Part shown: positions 1-7,261 of the stretch, one piece after another
How positions within the stretch are numbered: position 1 is the first letter of the stretch
Layout of the letters: every line of letters begins with the position of its first letter
Assembly (NCBI GenBank): GCA_016186235.1
Contig: JACPMD010000094.1
Coordinates: forward strand, 1-11,571
Reading direction: 5' to 3'
Origin: Candidatus Roizmanbacteria bacterium
GTDB taxonomy: Bacteria > Patescibacteriota > Microgenomatia > UBA1406 > GWC2-37-13
Length of the DNA: 11,571 nucleotides
Notes under the pieces: generated by a model
Seen by the model: only the letters and a program-made list of their open reading frames with translations
Database searches by the model: none
What the model was told of the DNA's origin: nothing
Position numbers and translations under genes: made by a program

Positions 1-2
1 AA

Positions 3-299
3 TCAGGCGTAAAGGAAAACGACATGAAAAAAGAGGAAGCAAAGAAGGGGTACCTGATAATGTTCGTTGCCTCGTTAGTCATGGCCTACGTATTAGCTCA
101 GTTGGTCTATGTAACGAATGCAACAGACTATGTGTCTGGCGCTACAGTTGGGTTTATGTCATGGTTAGGATTTGTCTTAACGACACAAGTTGCCAAAGTT
201 GCATTTGAAGGACAGTCGCAAAAACTTTTTTTGATAAATGCTGGTCATTATTTAGTGGCAATGATGCTTATGGGGGCAGTTTTGGCAGTGTGGAAGTAA
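3..299 (+). CDS. DUF1761-family small membrane protein (5'-truncated by window edge)
   Basis: This is a small integral membrane protein of the DUF1761 family, whose function is unknown. Two or three hydrophobic segments are visible, and the family-like stretch around 'WLGFVLTTQVAKVAFEGQ' followed by 'KLFLINAGHYLV' supports the call. An ATG lies at 24, but the frame stays open upstream to the window edge, reading S-G-V-K-E-N-D before that Met. Family members usually have another membrane helix and a 'xxEDMKKAK..' linker before the equivalent of this point, so the Met at 24 is probably internal and the real start lies outside the window. The stop codon (297-299) directly abuts the stop of the convergent PCD gene. 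Family assignment is from memory of the conserved pattern; no function is implied. Confidence 0.72.
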   Translation, partial: SGVKENDMKKEEAKKGYLIMFVASLVMAYVLAQLVYVTNATDYVSGATVGFMSWLGFVLTTQVAKVAFEGQSQKLFLINAGHYLVAMMLMGAVLAVWK

Positions 300-632
300 T
301 CAAACGAGTTGTTCTATTTTTGCAGCCAAGATAAAATCATTTTGAAATAGTCCGTTGATTGCGTGGGTATAAAGTACTATTTTTACTCTGTTGTAGTAAA
401 TATGAATATTGGGATGGTGTCCTTGGCTCTCTGCGAGATGTGCAACTTTGTTCACAAATGAAACTGCTTCTTTAAAATCTTTAAATTTAAATGTGTGTGT
501 TATTTTTTTGTTATCTACAACGTCCCATTTTCTTTCAAGCTGAGGGAGATACTTCATAATCTCCTCTGGAGTCATCGGTTGAATTCCTCCTTCACACGGA
601 ACGCATTTTTTTTCAGAAAGTTTTGTGCTCAT
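300..632 (-). CDS. Pterin-4a-carbinolamine dehydratase (4a-hydroxytetrahydrobiopterin dehydratase)
   Basis: This is a small cytoplasmic enzyme of the PCD/DCoH family (EC 4.2.1.96). The family dehydrates 4a-hydroxytetrahydropterin to the quinonoid dihydropterin. From the Met at 632 it is 110 residues, a normal family length. The N-terminal 'CVPCEGG' (10-16) is typical of bacterial members. The active-site signature is intact: His72-His73-Pro74, His90 and Asp99, with the same 18-residue spacing as the catalytic histidines of the mammalian enzyme. Met at 632 is preferred over the Met two codons upstream (638) because it gives a 4-bp ATGA overlap with the DUF362 gene, as at the gltX junction. It is the last gene of the gltX operon. 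No aromatic amino-acid hydroxylase is in the window, so the pterin substrate here is unknown. Confidence 0.9.
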   Translation of the reverse strand: MSTKLSEKKCVPCEGGIQPMTPEEIMKYLPQLERKWDVVDNKKITHTFKFKDFKEAVSFVNKVAHLAESQGHHPNIHIYYNRVKIVLYTHAINGLFQNDFILAAKIEQLV

Positions 633-1540
633 TTCCATTGGATAATTTCATTATACGAGTATGGCCTAGAAAGAGTTCTACGAAGTTTGTTTGGATTGCT
701 TCCTGCGATCTCCATTTTTCTATGATCAATAGGGCCAAACCCCATTTTTTCTAGATGGTACAGATAGCCAATTTCCTTCGGTTCTAACCCCATAAGATAT
801 GCCGCTAAGGCGTCGGCTGCTACCGGATTGAAAGACGCTATAAGCCAGTTTAGATTTCTTACTTTACCAAAGGCCGGGCCTTGTCCCTCCATCACTTGAG
901 TCCCATCAATAATTGCGAGCTGTGCTGGATATGTTGTATACACTTCTGCGAGAGAAAGATGTGCTGGTTTATAACCAGTGTGTAACCAGGGCCAACGAGC
1001 ATATATACCAAAGGGCGAACGAGAGACAACCTGCGACCCGACGATATGAGTTTTTATCGATAACGAAACAATATAATAGGAGTGCATTTTGGCCGGAACA
1101 ACGACAATATTCATATCTGAAGCTGCAACTGTTTTAGAAAATCCCAGAGGTCTTTTCTTCATATTAGAGGCGTAGGCAAAGCTCGGAACAGTCTTATCGT
1201 CATTAAGGTCAACAAGTTTTACATTGCCGGATCTACCGAGCGATTCGTAGTCTAATTTCTTAAATGCAGTTTTGGTTCCATGAAAAGCGGCGTCCCCCAC
1301 TATTATTTTGTCTCCTCGGAGTAAAGATATATGGTCTACAACGCCTCTTATCGCTTCTATATCTGTACACGCGCCCTTGCGGAAGTGTGTGACAAGATTG
1401 GGATGGATAAAAATCCGTTTGGCTTCTTTGATACGTCTAGTAAACTTGTTGCCTAATGTAGTTAAGGCTGTCCTGACTAATTCTCGTCTATCGCTTCCCT
1501 CAAGTAATACGACTTTTTTATCTGTAATAGTTTTTTTCAT
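629..1540 (-). CDS. DUF362 domain-containing protein
   Basis: This 303-residue protein belongs to the DUF362 family, whose biochemical role is not established. Family-like blocks appear in order: 'HPNLVTHFRKGACTD' (46-60), 'VGDAAFHGT' (81-89), 'KMHSYYIVSLSIKTHIVG' (151-168), 'AIIDGTQVMEGQGPAFG' (209-225) and 'AADALAAYLMGLEP' (241-254). Many DUF362 proteins carry a C-terminal 4Fe-4S ferredoxin domain. This one does not: there is no CxxCxxC cluster and almost no cysteine. No signal peptide or membrane helix is seen, so it is likely cytoplasmic. It begins 3 bp after the membrane-protein stop and overlaps the PCD gene by 4 bp, so it is almost certainly cotranscribed and translationally coupled. 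Family call is firm; function is not known. Confidence 0.85.
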   Translation of the reverse strand: MKKTITDKKVVLLEGSDRRELVRTALTTLGNKFTRRIKEAKRIFIHPNLVTHFRKGACTDIEAIRGVVDHISLLRGDKIIVGDAAFHGTKTAFKKLDYESLGRSGNVKLVDLNDDKTVPSFAYASNMKKRPLGFSKTVAASDMNIVVVPAKMHSYYIVSLSIKTHIVGSQVVSRSPFGIYARWPWLHTGYKPAHLSLAEVYTTYPAQLAIIDGTQVMEGQGPAFGKVRNLNWLIASFNPVAADALAAYLMGLEPKEIGYLYHLEKMGFGPIDHRKMEIAGSNPNKLRRTLSRPYSYNEIIQWK

Positions 1541-1543
1541 CAG

Positions 1544-2419
1544 TTATTTGATTTGTCCTTCGATTAATGTTTCTTCTTGAATCATATAGTCTAATGCTGT
1601 AAGAACAACAATATTGAATGTGAGTCCTACAAGTGCAGCGAATTGATTTTCATAGAAGGAAAATACCTGCGTCAAGAATATAGCGACTAACACCGATCTT
1701 TTAAAAAATCGGTAACCCGTGATTCTCGATATTCTTAATTTATATATGCCGATAAGAACAAAAAGTGCTGAAAAAAGAGAAGACCCAGATTCTAACGATT
1801 CTATTTCCATTTCGTAAGGAATATTTAAAAACACTGCAAGAATAAAAGAAATATAGAGAAGAGTAACGATTGTTTTTAAAACGAAGAAAATAATTAGACC
1901 CCTCACAAACCATTTTTTCTTAATTATGCTATGATAAAAATTTCTCAAAAACACAATAAACCTACCTGCTACATTAGGTTGAGTATTAAGACTCCCCAAA
2001 GCTCTGTTTACCGAGTATTCTTCTTTTGTGAAGGATTTGTGTTTTTCAATGGCCCGAAATAATAGGTAAAGCAAAATAAAAATGACATAAATGAATGCAA
2101 TAGTGGGTTTGTAGAAATAATTATTATCTCTTGTAATAAATTTTCCTAATTCATCGATAAAAACTCCGAATCCTATTCCTCCAAGGATTGATGAAATATT
2201 TTTAATTGAGCGGTTAATAAATGCAAGAAGCAGTGTAATCGCAATCAGCATAAAAAACCCTCCCCACAACATATGAGCGATGTGAAAATTCGCTCCGCCT
2301 AACTGAGGATATGAAGTTACTTTGAGAAAAAACCGAATCCCTAATATAGAGAAAACTGCAGACACGAGAAAATTATCGAATAGCCGATCAATTTCTATAT
2401 CCCTGATAAAGTAAGTCAT
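1544..2419 (-). CDS. Conserved multi-pass membrane protein of unknown function
   Basis: This 291-residue integral membrane protein has roughly seven or eight hydrophobic segments (about 16-33, 48-69, 78-95, 104-122, 173-198, 214-229, 243-258 and 262-280). Two strongly patterned blocks stand out: 'GGANFHIAHMLWGG' (41-54) and 'GGIGFGVFIDELGKFITRDN' (80-99). The second holds charged residues (D89, E90, K93) inside or beside a membrane segment, together with the two histidines H46 and H49 of the first. I recall the same blocks in uncharacterised membrane proteins of actinobacteria and CPR bacteria, so it appears to be a conserved family, but I cannot name it. It starts within the gltX stop codon (ATGA overlap) and is followed 3 bp later by DUF362. 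No Shine-Dalgarno sequence is visible, so translation probably depends on coupling to gltX. Confidence 0.8.
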   Translation of the reverse strand: MTYFIRDIEIDRLFDNFLVSAVFSILGIRFFLKVTSYPQLGGANFHIAHMLWGGFFMLIAITLLLAFINRSIKNISSILGGIGFGVFIDELGKFITRDNNYFYKPTIAFIYVIFILLYLLFRAIEKHKSFTKEEYSVNRALGSLNTQPNVAGRFIVFLRNFYHSIIKKKWFVRGLIIFFVLKTIVTLLYISFILAVFLNIPYEMEIESLESGSSLFSALFVLIGIYKLRISRITGYRFFKRSVLVAIFLTQVFSFYENQFAALVGLTFNIVVLTALDYMIQEETLIEGQIK

Positions 2420-3810
2420 ACGAGATTATCTAGTCTTTGAAGGCACTCTTTTTTATCCAAAACTTCCATTGATTCATTTAACGGAGGCGAGATTTTTTTG
2501 CCCGTAATAGCAACGCGAAGAGTCATGAAAAATTCGCTGTTTTTTACACCTAGTTTTTTTGCTAAATTTTGCATTTTTTCTCCAATTACCTCTGCTTTCC
2601 AAGAGGAAATCTTTGAAAGTTCTTCATAGATCCGCTTGAGTAAATCCTTTTTTTGAGAAAGATCTAGATTATACTTTTTTGGTTTTTCAAAGAAAAATTC
2701 GCACAAGGGAAGATAATCGGCAAGTTTTTTTATCCGTTCTCTCACTAAAGGCACCGTCTTCTCTATGAGATCTTCTGGATATTTTTTTTCGAGAGACTCA
2801 AAGATAAGAGATTTAAGTTTTGAGTCTGGAGTTTTTCGTATATATTCACCATTAATCCACTCGAGCTTGACTTGATCAAAGGCCGGCCCGACGCTTTTGA
2901 TATTCTTTAAATCAAATACTTTTACAAATTCTTCTAAGTTAAAAATCTCTATTTGCTTTGGATGAGACCACCCCATCAAAGCGAGATAATTGAGAACTGC
3001 CTCAGGGAGGAATCCTTGTTTTAAATACCACGAAGCCCAAACGGGATTTTTTCTTTTTGAAAGCTTCGAGCGGTCTGGATTTCTAAGGATTGGAACATGA
3101 GCATAAATTGGCATATCCCATCCAAACGCTTTATAAAGAAGAATGTGTTTTGGTGTTGAAGATAACCATTCTTCTGCCCGAATAACATGCGTTATCTTCA
3201 TGAGATAGTCGTCTACTACAACGGCTAGATGGTAGGTGGGAAATCCGTCAGATTTTAGAAGTACCTGATCATCAAGGTTATCGCTTAAAATTTTAATGTC
3301 TCCTCTGATGACGTCGCGAAATACAATCTCTTTTCCACTAAGAACATTGAATCGTATCACAAACTGTTTGCCTTTTTTGATTTCTTGTTTAACATCAGTT
3401 TGTCTTACCAGACAAAATTTGTCGTATTTAGGAATCTGCTTTTGTTTTTGCTGTAAAGTCCTAAGCTCATCGAGTCGTTCCTTTGTGCAAGTACAGTAAT
3501 AAGCCACGCCTTTATCGATCAATTCTTCTGCGTATTTTTTGTAATAATCTAGTCTTTCTGATTGACGATAAGGTTTATACGGACCACCTATATCTGGTCC
3601 TTCATCATAGGTCAATCCATACGCTTTTAGGGTTTTTAGTATCTTTTGCTCGGAGTCTCTTACAAGTCTACTTCTGTCTGTATCTTCAATCCTTACAATG
3701 AATTTTCCTTTATTTTTTTTCGCCCATGCCCAGTTGATGAGAGCCGTGTATAAGTTACCGATATGAATGTCTTCTCCAGTTGGTGAAGGCGCAATTCGTG
3801 TTCTTACCAT
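2416..3810 (-). CDS. gltX: Glutamyl-tRNA synthetase
   Basis: This is a class I aminoacyl-tRNA synthetase that charges tRNA-Glu with glutamate in the cytoplasm. It is 464 residues, normal for bacterial GluRS. The Rossmann HIGH-type motif is 'HIGN' (16-19) after 'RIAPSPTG', the KMSKS-type motif is 'KLSKR' (249-253), and the 'IEDTDRSR' block (41-48) is intact. A zinc-site pattern matches the E. coli spacing: Cys106, Cys108, Tyr129, Cys133. The frame is open further upstream on this strand, but that extension lies antisense to the Nudix gene and lacks GluRS similarity; homology begins at the Met at 3810. The start has a -10 box six bases upstream and no ribosome-binding site, so the mRNA is probably leaderless. 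It is first in the operon. Whether it also charges tRNA-Gln (non-discriminating) cannot be told here. Confidence 0.96.
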   Translation of the reverse strand: MVRTRIAPSPTGEDIHIGNLYTALINWAWAKKNKGKFIVRIEDTDRSRLVRDSEQKILKTLKAYGLTYDEGPDIGGPYKPYRQSERLDYYKKYAEELIDKGVAYYCTCTKERLDELRTLQQKQKQIPKYDKFCLVRQTDVKQEIKKGKQFVIRFNVLSGKEIVFRDVIRGDIKILSDNLDDQVLLKSDGFPTYHLAVVVDDYLMKITHVIRAEEWLSSTPKHILLYKAFGWDMPIYAHVPILRNPDRSKLSKRKNPVWASWYLKQGFLPEAVLNYLALMGWSHPKQIEIFNLEEFVKVFDLKNIKSVGPAFDQVKLEWINGEYIRKTPDSKLKSLIFESLEKKYPEDLIEKTVPLVRERIKKLADYLPLCEFFFEKPKKYNLDLSQKKDLLKRIYEELSKISSWKAEVIGEKMQNLAKKLGVKNSEFFMTLRVAITGKKISPPLNESMEVLDKKECLQRLDNLV

Positions 3811-3816
3811 GAGGAA

Positions 3817-3826
3817 ATTATATAAT
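3817..3826. promoter_or_regulatory. Palindromic shared -10 box of divergent gltX / Nudix promoters
   Basis: The 10-mer ATTATATAAT is its own reverse complement and contains a perfect TATAAT on each strand: 3821-3826 on plus and 3822-3817 on minus. On the minus strand exactly six bases separate the hexamer from the gltX ATG, so the expected start of transcription falls on the A of that ATG. On the plus strand transcription should begin near 3833, about five bases before the Nudix ATG at 3838. No clear -35 hexamer is seen for either direction. This is a prediction from sequence alone. Confidence 0.65.
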
Positions 3827-3837
3827 ACATGCTTAGA

Positions 3838-4368
3838 ATGAGCTACCAGTTTTGTCCTAAATGTACAAAAAAGCTGACAAAAAGATCTCCAAGCCTTTAT
3901 GTCTGTAAAAACTGCGGTTTTCACCTCTATGAGAATCCTCGACCGACGAACGCAGTCATTTTGGAGAACGAAAATGGAGAAATCCTTTTTATAAAGAGGG
4001 AGTTTCCACCGAAAAAAAATTATTGGGATTTGCCGGGAGGGTTTGTGAATTTGAACGAGTCTTTGGAACACTCGGTGAAACGGGAAATTAAAGAAGAATT
4101 GGGATTCGATATTGGAGACTTTAGGTATGTGTCTTCGAACTATGGCCGATATCTCTATAAAGGAGTAAATTATCATACACTATGCTTTACTTTTCTTTCT
4201 AAGCTACATACAAGAAAAGTCAAAACATCTAGTACAGAAGGTTCGTTACGATTTTTCGCAAGAAATAAAATTCCTTTGCAGAGAATTGCATTCATTGAAG
4301 TAAAGAAGGGTTTGGAAAAATATTTATCTTCTTTTCAGCAATCTCCAACCGCCAAAAGCCGCAAATAA
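3838..4368 (+). CDS. Nudix hydrolase with N-terminal zinc ribbon
   Basis: This 176-residue protein is a Nudix-family pyrophosphohydrolase, hydrolysing a nucleoside diphosphate linked to some other group; the substrate is unknown. A zinc ribbon is formed by Cys6-x2-Cys9 and Cys23-x2-Cys26. The Nudix box is complete and fits Gx5Ex7REUxEExGU (Gly68, Glu74, Arg82-Glu83, Glu86-Glu87, Gly89). The ribbon recalls NudC-type NADH pyrophosphatases, but I do not see the NudC sequence signature downstream of the box, so I do not call it NudC. An in-frame ATG at 3829 is only 2 bases after the -10 box and would lie upstream of the predicted transcript start, so the ATG at 3838 is preferred. It is divergent from gltX. 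Its last 45 bases overlap the 3' end of the GldG-like gene on the other strand. Confidence 0.88.
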   Translation: MSYQFCPKCTKKLTKRSPSLYVCKNCGFHLYENPRPTNAVILENENGEILFIKREFPPKKNYWDLPGGFVNLNESLEHSVKREIKEELGFDIGDFRYVSSNYGRYLYKGVNYHTLCFTFLSKLHTRKVKTSSTEGSLRFFARNKIPLQRIAFIEVKKGLEKYLSSFQQSPTAKSRK

Positions 4369-5838
4369 GAGAGGAAGGAAAAGAATATCAAGGTACTTAA
4401 AAATATCTTTTTGATTTTCGGGAAGATCGGGCAAGGGATAAAAAGCGACTGCCCGCTGTCGAATGCCTGCGAGTGCACCTCCAGATGCAAGATTGTTTAC
4501 GATGTTTAAGACAAATTCTGAATTATTTGATCCCCCACTCAGATATCGTTCAAGTACAAAGCGCGATGAAGAAACAACGACAATACTTCTTTTTTTACTC
4601 GTTGCCGATTCAGCAGTAATGATAAATTCTCGAAGATCTTGACTCGAAGGTTCTAGAATAGTCTGTGGGTTAAGAGTAAAGTCGTCTTTTTGCTGCCATG
4701 ATTCTTTGCTTGTTTTTACAAGTTCCTTTACTTCTCCGCCGCTTTTCTTTTCTAATGACAAAGAGGAGACCCATGGATAGGTCAAAACTTGAATGTTGGA
4801 AAAGTGTGAGGTCTTGGCATTGAAATTGCTCGACTTTACCCAAAACGGATATGGCGCAAGAAATGAAACCTGTTGGCTTCCAAAACTCACTAGTTCTGAC
4901 GTCGTAGAAAGAATGAGATTTTTCTCTAGTGTAAATCCGAAATTCTTCAATAGCGAAAATAAATTATGTTTGGCTTCCTGTGTAGTTAAATCTTCCGAAA
5001 CCCATACGCCGTCGACAAAGAAGATTGCTTTTCCACCATTATTTACATAATCCTTTATTGCATTAGTCTCCTGTTCATCATATTCTTTCTGATTTGTATC
5101 AAATATCATAATTGTCTTGATGGATGGGTCAATTTTTGCTGTCGCCGATTTTGAAGAAACGTTTACAAATTCTAAATTAAACTGTTGTTGGAGAATTTTT
5201 TTAAATGTAGAGAGTTGATCTTGTTGAGGATCAAAAACATTTTCATAACCCAGAATTCCGATTTTTACCAGTTCTTTTCTCGTCATTTTGTATATGGCAG
5301 CTGTCAGATTATACTCAAGACTGTCTACATCGGTTACCTGAGGAAGAAGTTCTTTTTTATTTCCATACGATAAGGAAATTCCCAGATACGAAGAAGTAAC
5401 CGCATATTTATCTTTCTCTAATTGGGAAAACTGTAATTCAGGAACGCCGATTTCTTTCGCCTCGTCCTGAGCTTTTGTATCCTTTTTGGGATCGAGGATT
5501 TTTAATTGAATATTTTTTCCACCTGTTTTTTTGTATTCATTCAAAAGATCAGTGACCTCATTTTTTAGCGGTAAAATACGTGTCGGAAGATCTGACGACG
5601 CAAAAAATTTTATGTTCACGACGTCATCGAGATCTTTAAGAATTTTCCTTGTAGAAGAAGACAATGTATATGCTTGTCCTTGAGATAAATCCAGACGTAA
5701 AGCAAAAGGAGAAACAATCAAATTAGCAACAATAATCGCAATGAGTGCAAATAGATAAATCATTTGCCGCTCAAATTTGGCCAGTCTGAAAAGTGTTGTA
5801 AGATTTAATTGTTTTATATTCTTCAATATTTCAAGCAT
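4324..5838 (-). CDS. GldG-like auxiliary subunit of ABC-2 exporter (ABC-type uncharacterised transport system, ABC_transp_aux)
   Basis: This 504-residue membrane-anchored protein is of the GldG/ABC_transp_aux type. An N-terminal membrane helix (about 26-46) is followed by 'RLDLSQGQAYTLSSSTRKIL' (48-67), typical of the family. A large extracytoplasmic region comes next, and then a C-terminal helix (about 482-499) ending in 'RLLKRR'. In Bacteroidetes GldG works with GldA and GldF in an ABC transporter needed for gliding. Outside that phylum the set is widespread and its substrate is unknown, so no gliding role is claimed. It is the last gene of the SOD/ABC operon, 3 bp after the permease, and has a strong ribosome-binding site. 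Its 3' end overlaps the convergent Nudix gene by 45 bp. Confidence 0.87.
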   Translation of the reverse strand: MLEILKNIKQLNLTTLFRLAKFERQMIYLFALIAIIVANLIVSPFALRLDLSQGQAYTLSSSTRKILKDLDDVVNIKFFASSDLPTRILPLKNEVTDLLNEYKKTGGKNIQLKILDPKKDTKAQDEAKEIGVPELQFSQLEKDKYAVTSSYLGISLSYGNKKELLPQVTDVDSLEYNLTAAIYKMTRKELVKIGILGYENVFDPQQDQLSTFKKILQQQFNLEFVNVSSKSATAKIDPSIKTIMIFDTNQKEYDEQETNAIKDYVNNGGKAIFFVDGVWVSEDLTTQEAKHNLFSLLKNFGFTLEKNLILSTTSELVSFGSQQVSFLAPYPFWVKSSNFNAKTSHFSNIQVLTYPWVSSLSLEKKSGGEVKELVKTSKESWQQKDDFTLNPQTILEPSSQDLREFIITAESATSKKRSIVVVSSSRFVLERYLSGGSNNSEFVLNIVNNLASGGALAGIRQRAVAFYPLPDLPENQKDIFKYLDILFLPLLFAAFGGWRLLKRR

Positions 5839-5841
5839 GAC

Positions 5842-6543
5842 TTATCTCCTTTTCTCCAAATCGATGATTGTTAAAAACAGGAACAAGATCGTAAATGAAA
5901 CAAAATATATGATTGATCGAAAATCAATCACTCCTTTTACAAAATTCTGCAGATGGTAAAGCGGGCTAAAATAGGATAAGAAGTCTTGGGCAAAACGAGG
6001 TAAAACTGAGGCAGAAAAATCAGTACTCAGTACCAAGAGAAGAAATAAAAGTACTGCTGAAATTAAATACGCAACTACTTGATTTTTCGTCTGAGATGAA
6101 AAAAATATGCTGAGACTTATATAGTGAGAGGCTAAAAATAAAGTCCCAATATATCCAACTAAGATTTCAGGGAAATATAGTTTTGTTAAAAATGACAAGG
6201 AAATTGGAAGGCCGAAGGTAAGAAATAAGGCTATTGCGACTAACGAAAGAAGTGAGAGAAACTTAGCGAGAACAACTTCGCTTTCGGAAATCGGCAAAGT
6301 GAGGAGTCGCTCGATTGTATTTGTTCTTTTTTCCTCGGATAAGATCCGCATCGACAGCGCCGGGACAAAGACCAAGAAGAGCCAAGGGATAAGACCAAAA
6401 AAAGGTCTCATCGAAGCAGAACCTGTTACGAAGATGTCTTTTACAAAAAGAAAATTTGCAAAAACAGCAAATAAAGCAAGTACGATGTATCCAATCGGAT
6501 TATTGAGATAATAGTTTAGTTCTTTTTTATAGAGAGTAAACAT
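5842..6543 (-). CDS. ABC-2 type permease, GldF-like
   Basis: This 233-residue inner-membrane protein has six hydrophobic helices (about 17-35, 46-65, 92-115, 127-150, 156-173 and 209-228). That is the standard single-domain ABC-2 permease layout. The cytoplasmic loop after the second helix carries 'SEEKRTNTIERLLTLPIS' (69-86), characteristic of GldF/NosY-type ABC-2 permeases, where it couples to the ATPase. It lies 24 bp downstream of the ATPase gene and 3 bp upstream of the GldG-like gene, so it forms the membrane channel of this three-part transporter. No strong ribosome-binding site is seen ('GAAGA' eight to twelve bases upstream at best). Direction is probably export, as for most ABC-2 systems; the cargo is unknown. 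Confidence 0.9.
   Translation of the reverse strand: MFTLYKKELNYYLNNPIGYIVLALFAVFANFLFVKDIFVTGSASMRPFFGLIPWLFLVFVPALSMRILSEEKRTNTIERLLTLPISESEVVLAKFLSLLSLVAIALFLTFGLPISLSFLTKLYFPEILVGYIGTLFLASHYISLSIFFSSQTKNQVVAYLISAVLLFLLLVLSTDFSASVLPRFAQDFLSYFSPLYHLQNFVKGVIDFRSIIYFVSFTILFLFLTIIDLEKRR
5844..5851 (-). promoter_or_regulatory. Strong Shine-Dalgarno site for the GldG-like gene
   Basis: On the minus strand AAGGAGAT lies five bases upstream of the ATG at 5838. It sits inside the last codons of the permease gene (…E-K-R-R-stop). It is the clearest Shine-Dalgarno sequence in the window, shows that this genome retains SD-led initiation inside operons, and fixes the GldG start. Confidence 0.8.
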
Positions 6544-6567
6544 ATTTTTCTTCGAGAACGGTTTCCA

Positions 6568-7245
6568 CTACTTAACAAGTTTCCTAAATAATTTTTCCAC
6601 GCCACCTCTTCCTCTTAGTTTTTTTCCATCGTATACAATTCTTCCCTTATCAATAATAATCAACCTATCTGTGATAGCTTCTACCTCGGATAAAATATGT
6701 GTAGAAAAAATGACTGTTTTTTTCTTCGACATACTTTTAATTAACATTCTTATTTTTTCTTGCTCCAAAGGATCAAGGCCTGATGTGGGTTCATCAAGAA
6801 CCAGAATCTCAGGATCACCAATGAACGCCGCTGCGAGGCCAACTCGTTGTTTATAACCTCTTGATAATTCCTCTATCTTTGTTGAAAGAACATCTTCAAT
6901 TCCCACATTCTGGATATACATTGAAAAATTGGGAACATTTTGAACTTGAGCAATAAACTGGAGATACTCGGAAACCTTCATTTCTTGATAGAGCGGGTTA
7001 TTTTCCGGAAGGTATCCAATTTCCTTAAGAAGATGAATTCTTTCTTCGATAGGATTCAGTTTGTTTATGGAGATTTTTCCTTCTGTCGGGGCAAGATAGC
7101 CAAGAATCAATCGCATCGTTGTCGTTTTTCCCGCGCCGTTTGGTCCAAGAAAACCTATGATTTCTCCCTCTTTTGCTGTAAATGTAACTTTATTGATGGC
7201 AACTTTATCCCCAAATCTCTTAGTTACAGAAGATAGCGAAATCAT
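6568..7245 (-). CDS. ABC transporter ATP-binding protein, GldA-like
   Basis: This is the cytoplasmic ATPase subunit that powers the adjacent ABC-2 permease; it is 225 residues from the ATG at 7245. Motifs in order are Walker A 'GPNGAGKT' (34-41), the Q-loop region 'YLPENNPLY' (78-86), the signature 'LSRGYKQR' (127-134), Walker B 'ILVLDEPT' (147-154) and the H-loop His183. 'YLPENNPLY' resembles the 'YLPEHNPLY' of GldA-type ATPases and has Glu where many ABC proteins have Gln. A GTG at 7257 would add four residues (M-L-R-A), but family members typically begin 'MI.L..VTKRFG', so the ATG at 7245 is preferred. The gene begins 16 bp after the SOD stop and heads the ABC part of the operon. Confidence 0.93.
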   Translation of the reverse strand: MISLSSVTKRFGDKVAINKVTFTAKEGEIIGFLGPNGAGKTTTMRLILGYLAPTEGKISINKLNPIEERIHLLKEIGYLPENNPLYQEMKVSEYLQFIAQVQNVPNFSMYIQNVGIEDVLSTKIEELSRGYKQRVGLAAAFIGDPEILVLDEPTSGLDPLEQEKIRMLIKSMSKKKTVIFSTHILSEVEAITDRLIIIDKGRIVYDGKKLRGRGGVEKLFRKLVK

Positions 7246-7261
7246 AGCACGTAACACTTAC

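Noticed and set aside
3811..4176. Upstream extension of the gltX frame to 4176 (about 122 extra residues)
   Set aside because: It is antisense to the Nudix coding region, has no GluRS similarity, and GluRS homology starts cleanly at the Met at 3810.
7246..7257. GTG start at 7257 for the ABC ATPase
   Set aside because: The ATG at 7245 matches the usual N-terminus of the family and no ribosome-binding site supports the GTG.
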